Positions 16,044 through 25,338 of a DNA stretch of 64,000 nt are shown piece after piece; the first letter of the stretch is position 1; every line of letters begins with the position of its first letter. The notes under the pieces were generated by a model. The model saw only the letters and a list, made by a program, of their open reading frames with translations. It did no database searches and was not told where the DNA came from. Source of the DNA: Flavobacteriales bacterium. Its GTDB lineage: Bacteria; Bacteroidota; Bacteroidia; UBA10329. The translations under genes and the position numbers were made by a program. The stretch covers positions 124,001 to 188,000 of the forward strand of contig JACJZP010000004.1 of NCBI GenBank assembly GCA_020635535.1. Reading direction: 5' to 3'.

Positions 16044-19000
16044 TTAGAATGACTGTAGATCGATCTGACGAATCGTTCCAAACCATTTTATCACTTTCTC
16101 TCCAATACCTGGGGCATCTATATGTATCAGATATATACCGCTGGCCACCGGAATGCCTTTATGATTCTTAAGATCCCAATCTAAAGATGTAATAGGCGAA
16201 TCTTTGGTGAACTGACGCACCATGATACCGTTTACAGTGTAAATACTCACTGTACACTCCTGAGGCAGGTTGGTTATCTTAATGATATTGTCAAGTTGGT
16301 CGGCCTCGTAACCAGAATGTGCATAATACGGGTTCGGCACCGCACGAATCAGATCCAATGCATTCTCAGCAGTACGACTGTCATTTCTGACGGTTGCAAA
16401 ATCAGATGTTGAGAATGTATACATCGGTAGGTTATCATTTTCTGGCTGACCAACAGACCAACCTGGTGAGAAGAACTGCCGATATGGCTTGGTTACTCTC
16501 AACTCAACCGTTACGTCATTTTCAAACATGCTCGAATTCGGTGCCAACAAGGGAAGACCCACCCACATTGCATCTTGATAAACCCTTCGCTTCGAGGGGT
16601 CACCTGGATCGTAGTCATTGTCTGAAAGCTTATTGAACATCCATTGACCTTCATCATATGCAGGCATCTTATCTGGGTCATCATCATTGTGGCCGAACAC
16701 ATAGATGTAATGTCCCCCTCCCATTATCGGAGAGAAAAATGGCGTTCCAAGATCCGGGTCAAAATACTGAGAGAACAGCTCTGTTGTCGGATTCCACTTC
16801 ATATCTGCACCATTGCTCTGCTGCAACCAAGAGTTTTCTCCGAATGCCATGTTCAATCGTTCTCCAGTTTCCACATTAATGGCATATCCTGGGAACCACC
16901 CCATACCCTTAGTTCCTGAGCCATCCGGATTACCGAATTTGTCTACAGATGGACTCAGTCTTAGGTTGAATCTTTCCGCACCACCGATTGTTGGCCCTAT
17001 CTCACCTATCTCCAACACTGGACATCTTGTCCATTTAGACTTGTCGCCTGTAATGACAACATTAACGCTTGCCAAGTTTTCCAGATCATTCAAGGACTTG
17101 AATTTAGACCAAGTTGGAGACATCACACTGTCTTCATGACTGGCCAATTTCCATGGTGCCCAAGTACCATTTAGTACCGTTTCGAAAACTTGGTCATCAT
17201 CTCCGCTGTAATCATCTTGCTCAGGGTCATCAATGTTTGCCAATGTTCCAGAACGAATCCAATTCAAAGGTGAATTGCCATCAACATCAGAAATTCCAGT
17301 TAACCAGAACTTAGATGTTCCGTAGGTGATTCTTCCGGCAATCAGTCCATTGCCTGATTCCTGATCACCGGGATCAATTGTCTGCTCTATGAATACGGAC
17401 AGACCCCATTCAGGAATGATCTGTTCGTTCCCATTGCTAAGCCCCAAAGGCTTACTGGCATAAACGATAGTTTCTCCAGAAACTTCAGGACAATCACCAT
17501 TTATGCACTCCAATGACCAATAGGCATCTGAAAGGTCTCCAGGAGTAATGCTATCCAGCATTTTGAAAACAAATTCCGCTGCCGGAAGGTTCTTCGGATT
17601 GACAACCTTGATATCAACCGGACCACGACCGGCCTGATACGTTATTTGTTCAACACGCCCTTCAGCACTGGCAAGAATAGCTTGCTCGCTTTCATAGGTT
17701 ATGGCAAGATCGCGTCCACCATTTCCTTGCCCTTCGATGCGGGTTAGCATAGGGCCGTCTCCATACTGTGCAGACAAGATGGTACCCTCTTGTTCAGGTG
17801 CAGTGATGTGTGGAATTGCAACTACCGGTTGGATTGCTCCTCCAAAAGCATTCTTCCTACCAGCCAGATAAGGCTTCTTCTGACCGTCCAGCTGATTTCC
17901 ATCATTCTGATCGTAGGTCTTGTAGTTATTGTAGGAATAGGCCACCGCCATGTAGTAGTACTTCTTGTGGTTAATAAGCTCACTAGTTCCACTTGCAAAC
18001 TGATCTTGGGTAATTCTGAATGAGTGACGAAGTCCATCGTTTGCACCATCCACCATCTCAGTAGGAATACTTGCATTCAATTCTTCAGAGAACGTAAAAT
18101 TGACAAGCTGCGCGATAGGTGCGTTGGTGAGGGGATCGATGTTCTCAATATCACATTGAGCCACTAATCTGGCAACGTCAGGATTTGTGAGTTCTGACGA
18201 AGAAACCGTTTCATCCTTCAATTGGAATATCTGATACCCTTCAAAGCGGTAAATATTGTCCCATGTAACGCTATCAGGAGAAACAATGAACGGATCCACC
18301 GCAGCGTAATCCTCGTTGGCGTTGTTTGAAGACGGTGGATTGATCAACGTAAGTATCAATTCCTGATCCAATTCAATGATTGAAAGTTCTGGTGCATCAG
18401 GACCATCAATAAGAACAAAGCAGTTGTCAAACAATGCCTGCGCCTTATCATCAACAATACGAACCTTTTCAACAGAACCAAATGGGTCACTGGCATTATT
18501 GTCACGAGCCCAAACCACACCAACAGTAATGTCGTTAACTGCACCTGGTTTCAATGTGAACGGACCGGCCGATTGCATAAAACGTCTATCAAATGGCACA
18601 TTACCAGCGGTCTGTTCTGTCCATTCTGGCTGTGGATTTCCGTTAGTTCCCCAACCACAAGGGTCAGAATCGCCAGGGAACATATATCCAGCAGAGGTTC
18701 CCACATCGCATCCGCTTGCCGGGTGTCCATTTACCCCATAGCACATTTCTGAACCATCGAGCCAGATTCCACGCATATAGTTATAGTAGTCGGCTCCAGT
18801 GCTTGGGTCAGTCTGAGCAGGATTACCCCCACCACCTGAGTTGTTGTGGTAAACAAATCTTCTCATACCGAACCGTTCATTGTCAACAATTCCGTCACCA
18901 TAACCTACACCGATACCACCATAGACAATACCTCCTTCACCAAGTGCCTGTACAACCTCGCAATTTGTATAAAGCGGGTTATCAATGTTGTCATTGTCTT

Positions 19001-20087
19001 GATACGGGCCTTGAAAGAAGTCTACACCAATGGCTGGCGGGTGGGCTCCATAATGCTGTGGACCGCCAGTACCATCTACGGGAAGACCATTGTAACAGTA
19101 GCCCAAACCTCTTCTCACATCGCAACCTACGTAGTCGTCCTGAGCATAGCCAAGGTCGCAGTCAACCCATTGAGCAAAATACGTGTTGGTCAATGTAAAC
19201 GAACCACGATTGATCAACTCATAGTTGTAAAAGGTCATGTCGTTGATCTCGTCATTGGTAGCGAAAGCAAATGCTTGTCCTCGGATTTCCATACCAATAG
19301 GATACGCACTGGTCTCTGTGTGAATGTTTCCTTTATCGTTGAAGACCCACCAAAGCGTTTCGTCCCCGAAAAGTTTGACTTCTCTTTCCGAAAGACAATC
19401 GAAATCTGTTGGATTCAGGTCGTAGTAAGGATAGTCTCCACCGTCAACGGGATTGTAGCTTCCACTACCATCAGCATCGTAATAGGGAGCAAGGTTGTAA
19501 TCCTGACCAGCAGCCAGATCGCCATGTGCAGGCCAATTGAGAATGGATTCAGGCACTACGTATCCAGGATACTCTCCTTCAGGATCATCACTCAGATAGT
19601 AAGCAACAAATTGATCCACCTCTGTTCGGGTTATAGGAAAGAAACGGTCGTATTCAGAACAGGTAGCAGGATCTATCTCTGCAGTGGCCGTATTCAAGGG
19701 ACCAGGCCAAAAATCATAACCTACTTGACGGAATCGAACTGCCGCTACTTTCAGCTGGTTGTTGACGTCAACTCCACCCATCCATAGCGAACCAGCAAAC
19801 AAGGAGTGCTTGCCAGATCCCTTAGGAACCTCATACTTGGCATTGCTCAACAGGTCCCACCACATATCTCCACCCGAATGCACCAAGGTTCTGACATTGT
19901 TCAGATCGAGTTCGATTGAGGTGGAAGGAGGAGCGCAATCAGCGGCAAGGTCCTTTGGACCTCCTTGTGTTTTTGGAGCATTACTGGAGTTATCAACTCC
20001 TTTTGTTTTTTCTGCATAAGCACCGCCCGTGTTAGCGATGACGATTACAGCAGCCAGTAGTATCTTAAAACGTTGTAACATGACCAT
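16044..20087 (-). CDS. large exported protein with T9SS C-terminal domain
   Basis: 1347-aa protein beginning with a signal peptide (MVMLQRFKILLAAVIVIANT... AYA). No enzyme motif is recognised. Residues ~60-600 contain many aromatic and Asp/Gly/Asn-rich segments, for example APYYDADGSGSYNPVDGGDYP, which looks like a Ca-binding loop. The last ~90 residues form a FlgD-like/T9SS sorting domain: VPNPYYAHSGYE, VSIYTVNGIMVRQF, and GIPVASGIYLIHIDAPG. It lies between a TonB receptor (12 bases upstream) and a PorV-like gene (36 bases downstream). Similar large cargo proteins occur in many Bacteroidota, to my knowledge without assigned function. Confidence 0.75.
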   Translation of the reverse strand: MVMLQRFKILLAAVIVIANTGGAYAEKTKGVDNSSNAPKTQGGPKDLAADCAPPSTSIELDLNNVRTLVHSGGDMWWDLLSNAKYEVPKGSGKHSLFAGSLWMGGVDVNNQLKVAAVRFRQVGYDFWPGPLNTATAEIDPATCSEYDRFFPITRTEVDQFVAYYLSDDPEGEYPGYVVPESILNWPAHGDLAAGQDYNLAPYYDADGSGSYNPVDGGDYPYYDLNPTDFDCLSEREVKLFGDETLWWVFNDKGNIHTETSAYPIGMEIRGQAFAFATNDEINDMTFYNYELINRGSFTLTNTYFAQWVDCDLGYAQDDYVGCDVRRGLGYCYNGLPVDGTGGPQHYGAHPPAIGVDFFQGPYQDNDNIDNPLYTNCEVVQALGEGGIVYGGIGVGYGDGIVDNERFGMRRFVYHNNSGGGGNPAQTDPSTGADYYNYMRGIWLDGSEMCYGVNGHPASGCDVGTSAGYMFPGDSDPCGWGTNGNPQPEWTEQTAGNVPFDRRFMQSAGPFTLKPGAVNDITVGVVWARDNNASDPFGSVEKVRIVDDKAQALFDNCFVLIDGPDAPELSIIELDQELILTLINPPSSNNANEDYAAVDPFIVSPDSVTWDNIYRFEGYQIFQLKDETVSSSELTNPDVARLVAQCDIENIDPLTNAPIAQLVNFTFSEELNASIPTEMVDGANDGLRHSFRITQDQFASGTSELINHKKYYYMAVAYSYNNYKTYDQNDGNQLDGQKKPYLAGRKNAFGGAIQPVVAIPHITAPEQEGTILSAQYGDGPMLTRIEGQGNGGRDLAITYESEQAILASAEGRVEQITYQAGRGPVDIKVVNPKNLPAAEFVFKMLDSITPGDLSDAYWSLECINGDCPEVSGETIVYASKPLGLSNGNEQIIPEWGLSVFIEQTIDPGDQESGNGLIAGRITYGTSKFWLTGISDVDGNSPLNWIRSGTLANIDDPEQDDYSGDDDQVFETVLNGTWAPWKLASHEDSVMSPTWSKFKSLNDLENLASVNVVITGDKSKWTRCPVLEIGEIGPTIGGAERFNLRLSPSVDKFGNPDGSGTKGMGWFPGYAINVETGERLNMAFGENSWLQQSNGADMKWNPTTELFSQYFDPDLGTPFFSPIMGGGHYIYVFGHNDDDPDKMPAYDEGQWMFNKLSDNDYDPGDPSKRRVYQDAMWVGLPLLAPNSSMFENDVTVELRVTKPYRQFFSPGWSVGQPENDNLPMYTFSTSDFATVRNDSRTAENALDLIRAVPNPYYAHSGYEADQLDNIIKITNLPQECTVSIYTVNGIMVRQFTKDSPITSLDWDLKNHKGIPVASGIYLIHIDAPGIGEKVIKWFGTIRQIDLQSF

Positions 20088-20099
20088 TTCTTTTTTCTA

Positions 20100-23000
20100 T
20101 CAGAAGTTCAACATTAGTCCAAGTCTTATTCTTCTCGGGAGAGAATAGTTTGTTGGACGATTAACCTTTATTGCATATAGGTCACGGAATGATTGTTCGT
20201 CAGTTTGAGATTGTATAGCGGATTGGCTTGAAGCTGCCAATAGATATCCATCATCATCCGGGTTTCCAGTTGCCCGGTAAGTATTAATCACATTTTTGGT
20301 TCCAAGTAGGTTCTGGATGTCCAAATAGACATTCAAGTAAGATGTTTTGGCCGGCTTTCCTTCCTTGCCTTTATTCCACTTGATCAGGAAATCCTTGTCT
20401 ACACGCATGTCAACTCTGAATTGCCATGGTTTACTGGAACCGTTTATAGACCCTTCCAAGAAACCACTTCCAAGATCATCGTTAATACCTGTAGGTTGAA
20501 TATTGCTCTGTCTCGAGAATGGATTACCAGAACCAGCACGTACAATTGCGTTTACACCAAAGTTCTGCAACCAATTGATGGTTTTGCCTCCTTTTGTAAC
20601 TGTTTTAGGCCCATTGTAATCGTTTCCTTCTCCAAAACGATAATCTGCAGACAACACAATATTGTGCCGTTGATCAAAGCTAAGTGGTTGAATAACCCTA
20701 AGGTTTGGAAAACCAGCATTAACGAGGTTCAGACTAGTGGTTGCATTGGATCCAGTACCATCAGCAAACTGCAGAGTATAGGACAGACGAAGTTGTATGT
20801 TCTTGGTTCTACGCAGATCGTAAGTCAATGTCAGACCTTTAACCGTTCCAAAGTCCAAGTTACCGTAGGTCAAGTAGGTTTTTGGATATGCTTCTGTTAC
20901 CCTGATAGTGGTTATCTGGTCGCGCATTTCTCGGTAGAAAGCATTCAATTCTATTGCTGACCGCTTGCTCAACTTCTGCTTGAAACCGATAGCATATTCG
21001 ATGGTCTTTTCCGGCTTCAGATCAGGGTTGTTTACAACATTGTTGGAACTGTTCTGTATGTACAGATAGTCGATAAGATTGAGTCGATTTCCTCCCAACG
21101 GGCGCTGTGTGAGCACATCATAATTGGCAAAGAAGAGTGCATTCTCAGATATAGGGAAAGAGAATGAGATACGAGGCATTACGTTAACCTGAGGCTTATA
21201 ATCCTGAAATGCATCAGCGGTGGTAACAGGCACAGGATCATTGCTGTTCGGGTCTTGAACAGGTGGGTTGATAAGATATGGCGCAATGCCAGTTCCTGCT
21301 TGCAAAGTAGATGGATCCGTGACCTCTGTACCAGATTGGTCGTACCATGTACTTCCAACGCGGTAACCCAATATGGCTGAAGGGTTTTGAATATCGTTAA
21401 CATACACAACTGCATCTCCAGGAATATTATTCGGGTGATTGATTGACGCGTTACCACCGCCCCAACGTGGGGTATTGAGGTCAACTTCGTCCTTGGTGTA
21501 TGCCTCGCGGAATAAGTAAGGGTCTTTCAGCACTTTCTGGTTCGCATCATACCTGTCAACACGTACACCTACTCTAAAGATCAGATCCTTGAAGGTGAAC
21601 TCATCCTGAATGTATCCGGCAAGGTAAACTGGCTCAAATGCTCCAATGCGTCTTGTGTAGTTACCGAATTCATCTCTTTCATTGAAGAAATCGTCAAAGG
21701 TCGGCTTCGAACTTAGCCTTTTACCGGTATGATCATAGCCATAGTAACTAACGTAGTTGTTACCATTGTTAAGGAGCTCGTCTGCACTGAACCAGCTGAT
21801 GTCAAAAAAATCTGGATCTAATGCATCAATGTCGATGAAGTCAGTATTTGATGGATCGAGACCCAACGCCTTCCGAACATTGTAATCAATGAAGTACTGA
21901 CCTTTTCCGATGGAAGGATAATCAGGGTCTGGTGTATACAACGGATTGTATGATATTGAGTCCGTGTAATTACCATTAGCATCGTAATGGATGATCGGAG
22001 TTGGATCCAATGCATCACGGAAGTGGTTGTTCATGTACAATCTCGTAATGGTCCACAATCCTCTGGGTGCATAACCTATGAATGCGTCCTTTCGCTGTTC
22101 GTATTCAAAACCAAGAGATATTGAGTGATTCTTTATATCAAAGGATCCTGTTGCCATGATCCTGAATTGGCTATTGTCGTTAATGTTGTAACCATTGAAC
22201 TGCGTCCCGGTGTTATCCCATAGATCATAAACCCTACGCGGAAGGTCGCCATTACGAAGCGCACCACGATCCTGCTCAATTTGAGTAAGGTTTTCATACT
22301 TACCTGCGGCATCTGGGTTCAGATTGTAATACTGAGCAGTATACGCTGCCAAATTGGGGTTTATATCAGAAGCTTCAAATGTCACCAAGGTATCATTGTA
22401 AGGTCCCTGTAGATACCCGAACAATCCGGTGCTATCATCAATACCTAACTGGTATGTTGGCTCACGATAGGTAGTGAACTTTCCAAGATAACCATATCTG
22501 AACAGCCTGTCTTGATGCTCCTCATTCATCTGACGAGTTGTGTATCTTTCGTAATCGGCCTGAATACTGTAGTAAGCATTTGATATGGCAGATTTCTTTT
22601 TCTTGCCACCTTCTGCATCAGCAGTTTGATTGTTGAAACGTTGAGTGAATCGGCCATACACCCTCCAGGTCTTGTCCATTTGAAGACCATTGTTTTCGTA
22701 GTTGAACATTGAACCGTTGTAGCTGTACAACTTTCGATCATTGAAATCCAACGAACCTCCTACCTTAAGGGTTATGCTTGGAGAAAGGTAAAAGTCCAAG
22801 TTACCGGAAGCAACAACTCCTCTGTAGCGGGTGTTCTTGCGTTGTGCAGTCCACTCAAGATCACTCTTGCGAACCAGCTGAGAACGAAGAACGGAAGCAC
22901 CAGTTGAAGACTGAACGATCGGATTCTCTTGAAGATCGGCCAATACATCGTCCTTCACATAGTAATTTCCAATGGCAGAAGGTCTTGGGTCTGCCTGATA

Positions 23001-23885
23001 ATTGACCTCGCCAGCAAGGAAATAACCAATGATCGGCTTTTTCTTTTTCCCTTCTGGGTCTGTCTTATCCTTAATACTCAGCAACGGACCAGTAATGTTA
23101 GCAGCTATAAGATGGTAGCCCTGAGCATCAAACAGGTAATCGTTGTTGTCGTTGTATCTGATACCTCCAGATGACACTAATTCAATACCACCGTGGGTTT
23201 GTTGCGAAGCACCCTTTGTTGTAATGGAAATGATACCACCGGTTGCATCTCCATATCTGGCAGGAACACCACCGGTAAGTACTTGCACCTGCTCATAAGC
23301 AGCCTGTGGCAGGTTGGCAGAACCCCGAACCTTTACACCATCAATGTATGTGTAGGTTGATCCGTCTCTGGTACCACGCACACTACCTATCTGTCCGTCA
23401 TTATCCTGAACACCCGCAACAGTGGTAACCGCAGTTGCCGCACCACGGCTAGGCATCTTTTCTATATCCTTACCAGTTACGGTTGTTTTGGCACCACCAT
23501 CCTTCTCAATAAGAGGCACTTCGTAATCAATTACAACAACCTCGTCCAGTTTTACACCGGCACTCATCTTAAAATCTACGAAGTTGTTCTGGTTTGCCTT
23601 TACAATTACCCCTCTTTTCTCTTGAGCGGTAAAACCCACAACCGATGCCTTAACCACGTAGTCGTTGGCAGGCTTCAAAGCCGGAATCTTGTACTTTCCG
23701 TCAAAATCGGTTGAAGCTCCCGTTACCTGCTGGCCGGCCTGCATTACCACCACGTTGGCAAACGGAATGGGCTCACCTGACTCATCGGAAACGGTTCCGA
23801 TCAGTGTACCCATGCCCACCTGGGCCATTGAAACAGCTACAGTGCTGAAAATCAATAAACTAAGTAGTAGAATTTTTCTGGTCAT
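20100..23885 (-). CDS. TonB-dependent receptor with CarboxypepD_reg-like domain
   Basis: 1261-aa outer-membrane receptor. Signal peptide (MTRKILLLSLLIFSTVAVSMAQ), then a carboxypeptidase-regulatory-like beta domain at ~25-110 (IGTVSDESGEPIPFANVVV). A plug domain at ~120-235 carries KMPSRGAATAVTTVAGV, GSVRGTRDG and the ARYGDATGGIISITTKG plug motif. A long barrel ends with LPRRIRLGLMLNF. The ATG at 23885 was chosen over a TTG two codons upstream. It heads a three-gene operon with a T9SS cargo and a PorV-like protein and has a strong promoter. No SusD partner is present, so polysaccharide uptake is not implied; the ligand is unknown. Confidence 0.92.
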   Translation of the reverse strand: MTRKILLLSLLIFSTVAVSMAQVGMGTLIGTVSDESGEPIPFANVVVMQAGQQVTGASTDFDGKYKIPALKPANDYVVKASVVGFTAQEKRGVIVKANQNNFVDFKMSAGVKLDEVVVIDYEVPLIEKDGGAKTTVTGKDIEKMPSRGAATAVTTVAGVQDNDGQIGSVRGTRDGSTYTYIDGVKVRGSANLPQAAYEQVQVLTGGVPARYGDATGGIISITTKGASQQTHGGIELVSSGGIRYNDNNDYLFDAQGYHLIAANITGPLLSIKDKTDPEGKKKKPIIGYFLAGEVNYQADPRPSAIGNYYVKDDVLADLQENPIVQSSTGASVLRSQLVRKSDLEWTAQRKNTRYRGVVASGNLDFYLSPSITLKVGGSLDFNDRKLYSYNGSMFNYENNGLQMDKTWRVYGRFTQRFNNQTADAEGGKKKKSAISNAYYSIQADYERYTTRQMNEEHQDRLFRYGYLGKFTTYREPTYQLGIDDSTGLFGYLQGPYNDTLVTFEASDINPNLAAYTAQYYNLNPDAAGKYENLTQIEQDRGALRNGDLPRRVYDLWDNTGTQFNGYNINDNSQFRIMATGSFDIKNHSISLGFEYEQRKDAFIGYAPRGLWTITRLYMNNHFRDALDPTPIIHYDANGNYTDSISYNPLYTPDPDYPSIGKGQYFIDYNVRKALGLDPSNTDFIDIDALDPDFFDISWFSADELLNNGNNYVSYYGYDHTGKRLSSKPTFDDFFNERDEFGNYTRRIGAFEPVYLAGYIQDEFTFKDLIFRVGVRVDRYDANQKVLKDPYLFREAYTKDEVDLNTPRWGGGNASINHPNNIPGDAVVYVNDIQNPSAILGYRVGSTWYDQSGTEVTDPSTLQAGTGIAPYLINPPVQDPNSNDPVPVTTADAFQDYKPQVNVMPRISFSFPISENALFFANYDVLTQRPLGGNRLNLIDYLYIQNSSNNVVNNPDLKPEKTIEYAIGFKQKLSKRSAIELNAFYREMRDQITTIRVTEAYPKTYLTYGNLDFGTVKGLTLTYDLRRTKNIQLRLSYTLQFADGTGSNATTSLNLVNAGFPNLRVIQPLSFDQRHNIVLSADYRFGEGNDYNGPKTVTKGGKTINWLQNFGVNAIVRAGSGNPFSRQSNIQPTGINDDLGSGFLEGSINGSSKPWQFRVDMRVDKDFLIKWNKGKEGKPAKTSYLNVYLDIQNLLGTKNVINTYRATGNPDDDGYLLAASSQSAIQSQTDEQSFRDLYAIKVNRPTNYSLPRRIRLGLMLNF

Positions 23886-23923
23886 ACCCAATACTTTTCA
23901 GTTATGCTTCGGAAAAAGCGCGG

Positions 23924-23954
23924 CTAAAGTAGCAAAGATCGATTCCCGTGTCAA
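23924..23954 (-). promoter_or_regulatory. promoter of the TonB/T9SS/PorV operon (TTGACA-17-TACTTTAG)
   Basis: Minus strand TTGACA at 23949-23954, 17-bp spacer, TACTTTAG at 23924-23931 (TAnnTTTG with G-to-A at position 7). It lies 38 bases upstream of the ATG. Confidence 0.7.
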
Positions 23955-23991
23955 AATTTGTTAAACAATTGTTAAAGCATGTTAATTGCGT

Positions 23992-24480
23992 TCATCTGTA
24001 AGGTCTCTCCAAGATTGCGTTGAGCACAACGGCTTTCCGTAGGTCGAAACCCTCTTCTGGGAACAATGATTCAAGCAAACTCTCCTCTTTCTCTTCATGT
24101 TGTTCTTTTAGACGATGCACCTGACGCTGAACACGATGGCTACCCCCCTCCCCAGAAGACATCTGATAATCGTCTGGTAAGTGATAATGGTCCAAGTCCA
24201 CATTCAGGAATTTATCTTGATTCTGATTTCTGCGCGAAACGTACGGTGTTGGCTTAGAAGCAACAGGTTCTGGCTCAGGTTTCTTCTGTTCCATTTGTTC
24301 CAATATCAGGTCTTCCAAAGATCTGAAAGGACCTCCGCTCTTAGGCTCATCGGTTCTACCGTGACGCTTGCGGTTTCTGGCAGGCTTAGCCGACTCCTCG
24401 TTTTTCTGCGACTGACGGTAAGCTCTCCAAAAGAACCAACCAATACCGGCAAGTAGATATATGACGTTTTCGATATCCAT
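23992..24480 (-). CDS. conserved Bacteroidota membrane-anchored protein, unknown function
   Basis: 162-aa protein starting at ATG 24480 (MDIENVIYLLAGIGWFFWRA). An N-terminal single membrane helix (~residues 4-20) is followed by a long hydrophilic, low-complexity, probably disordered cytoplasmic region with RSLEDLILEQM. The end is FDLRKAVVLNAILERPYR, a terminal motif that recurs in small Bacteroidota proteins, to my recollection. A longer frame begins nine codons upstream but overlaps the neighbouring gene. Its ATG overlaps the TAA of the upstream gene by one base. No function is assigned. Confidence 0.7.
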   Translation of the reverse strand: MDIENVIYLLAGIGWFFWRAYRQSQKNEESAKPARNRKRHGRTDEPKSGGPFRSLEDLILEQMEQKKPEPEPVASKPTPYVSRRNQNQDKFLNVDLDHYHLPDDYQMSSGEGGSHRVQRQVHRLKEQHEEKEESLLESLFPEEGFDLRKAVVLNAILERPYR

Positions 24481-24752
24481 TATTCGTTTCTTCTTTTCAC
24501 CGACCACTTTTTGGTTCGGTTGTTCTTCTTATTCTTTTTCTGCGATTGACGCATCCTTTTTCTTGTCTCCTTGTCTTGCATCTTCATATGACGCTTAACT
24601 CCCATTTCATGGGCTTTCTTTTCTTCCTCTTTGAGCTTTTCCTGCTTCTTCTCCGCTTCCTTCTGCTTTTTGGTTGCAGTGCTCTGTGCAAAGCTCATCA
24701 AAGAGACTACTGATAAGAAGAAAATAAAGGATATGGACTTGAGATATTTCAT
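24480..24752 (-). CDS. small secreted highly basic protein, unknown function
   Basis: 90-aa protein with a clear signal peptide (MKYLKSISFIFFLSVVSLMSFAQ) and a mature part that is almost entirely charged: a Lys/Glu-rich predicted helix followed by a very basic tail. Pro and aromatic residues are nearly absent. It is coupled by a one-base overlap to the following membrane-anchored gene. It could be a periplasmic nucleic-acid- or polyanion-binding peptide, but no family is recognised. Confidence 0.65.
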   Translation of the reverse strand: MKYLKSISFIFFLSVVSLMSFAQSTATKKQKEAEKKQEKLKEEEKKAHEMGVKRHMKMQDKETRKRMRQSQKKNKKNNRTKKWSVKRRNE

Positions 24753-24893
24753 TGGCGCGAATATGATGCGTTGGTCAGATCAATAATGTACCAGAACGGA
24801 CAGAACAACTGGCTAAGATCATATTGCTCTCGGAAAATCCAAACCTCTATCCCGTCAAGTACAATAATGGAGCGGCAACTCTGTTGATTCCAC

Positions 24894-24901
24894 TACCTTT
24901 G
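24894..24901 (+). promoter_or_regulatory. -7 element TACCTTTG before the Rieske-like gene
   Basis: Exact TAnnTTTG ending 5 bases before the ATG at 24907. Transcription would start at or next to the start codon, implying a leaderless mRNA. Confidence 0.5.
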
Positions 24902-24906
24902 AAGCC

Positions 24907-25338
24907 ATGCAGTTGAGACGCACTTTCATCTTATTGTCACTCTTCGCCATCATTATCGGGTCAACTTCTTGCGAAAGAAGTAATCCAAGCGGAATACCTT
25001 ACGTTCCCGTCAATTACCAATTGGTTGTTTCGAATCCACAGTTTGTTGCGCTGCAAGCAACTGGCGGTTGGGTGTATATCAATGGTGGTTCCAAAGGCAT
25101 AATCGTTTACAGATTTTCTCCAGAGGAATTCAGAGCATACGACAGACACTGCACTTTTCAGATAAATGACAATTGCCGCGTTAATGTGGACAATACCAAC
25201 ATAACCGCTGTTGATACCGAGTGCTGCGATTCTCACTTTCTGCTTGTTGATGGTGCACCTATTGACGGCCCTGCCAACATTGGGCTGCAACAATACAACA
25301 CTCAATTTGACGGTAACACGCTAATGATCTTCAACTGA
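24907..25338 (+). CDS. Rieske-fold-like lipoprotein, probably without intact cluster site
   Basis: 143-aa putative lipoprotein: hydrophobic leader, then STSC with Cys22. The second half follows the Rieske pattern, with box II-like CCDSHFLLVDG (Cys107, His110) and DGPANIGLQQYN matching the usual Gly-Pro-Ala plus Leu/Tyr end. Box I should be C-x-H...C, but here it reads RHCTFQINDNC, with His81 before Cys82, so one cluster-ligand His seems lost. Possibly a structural relic or a protein using other ligands. It overlaps hldD by one base (TGATG). Confidence 0.6.
   Translation: MQLRRTFILLSLFAIIIGSTSCERSNPSGIPYVPVNYQLVVSNPQFVALQATGGWVYINGGSKGIIVYRFSPEEFRAYDRHCTFQINDNCRVNVDNTNITAVDTECCDSHFLLVDGAPIDGPANIGLQQYNTQFDGNTLMIFN

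Noticed and set aside
18846..19787. 313-codon open frame on the plus strand inside the large T9SS gene
   Set aside because: Antisense shadow; the minus-strand frame is continuous for 1347 codons with a signal peptide and T9SS domain.
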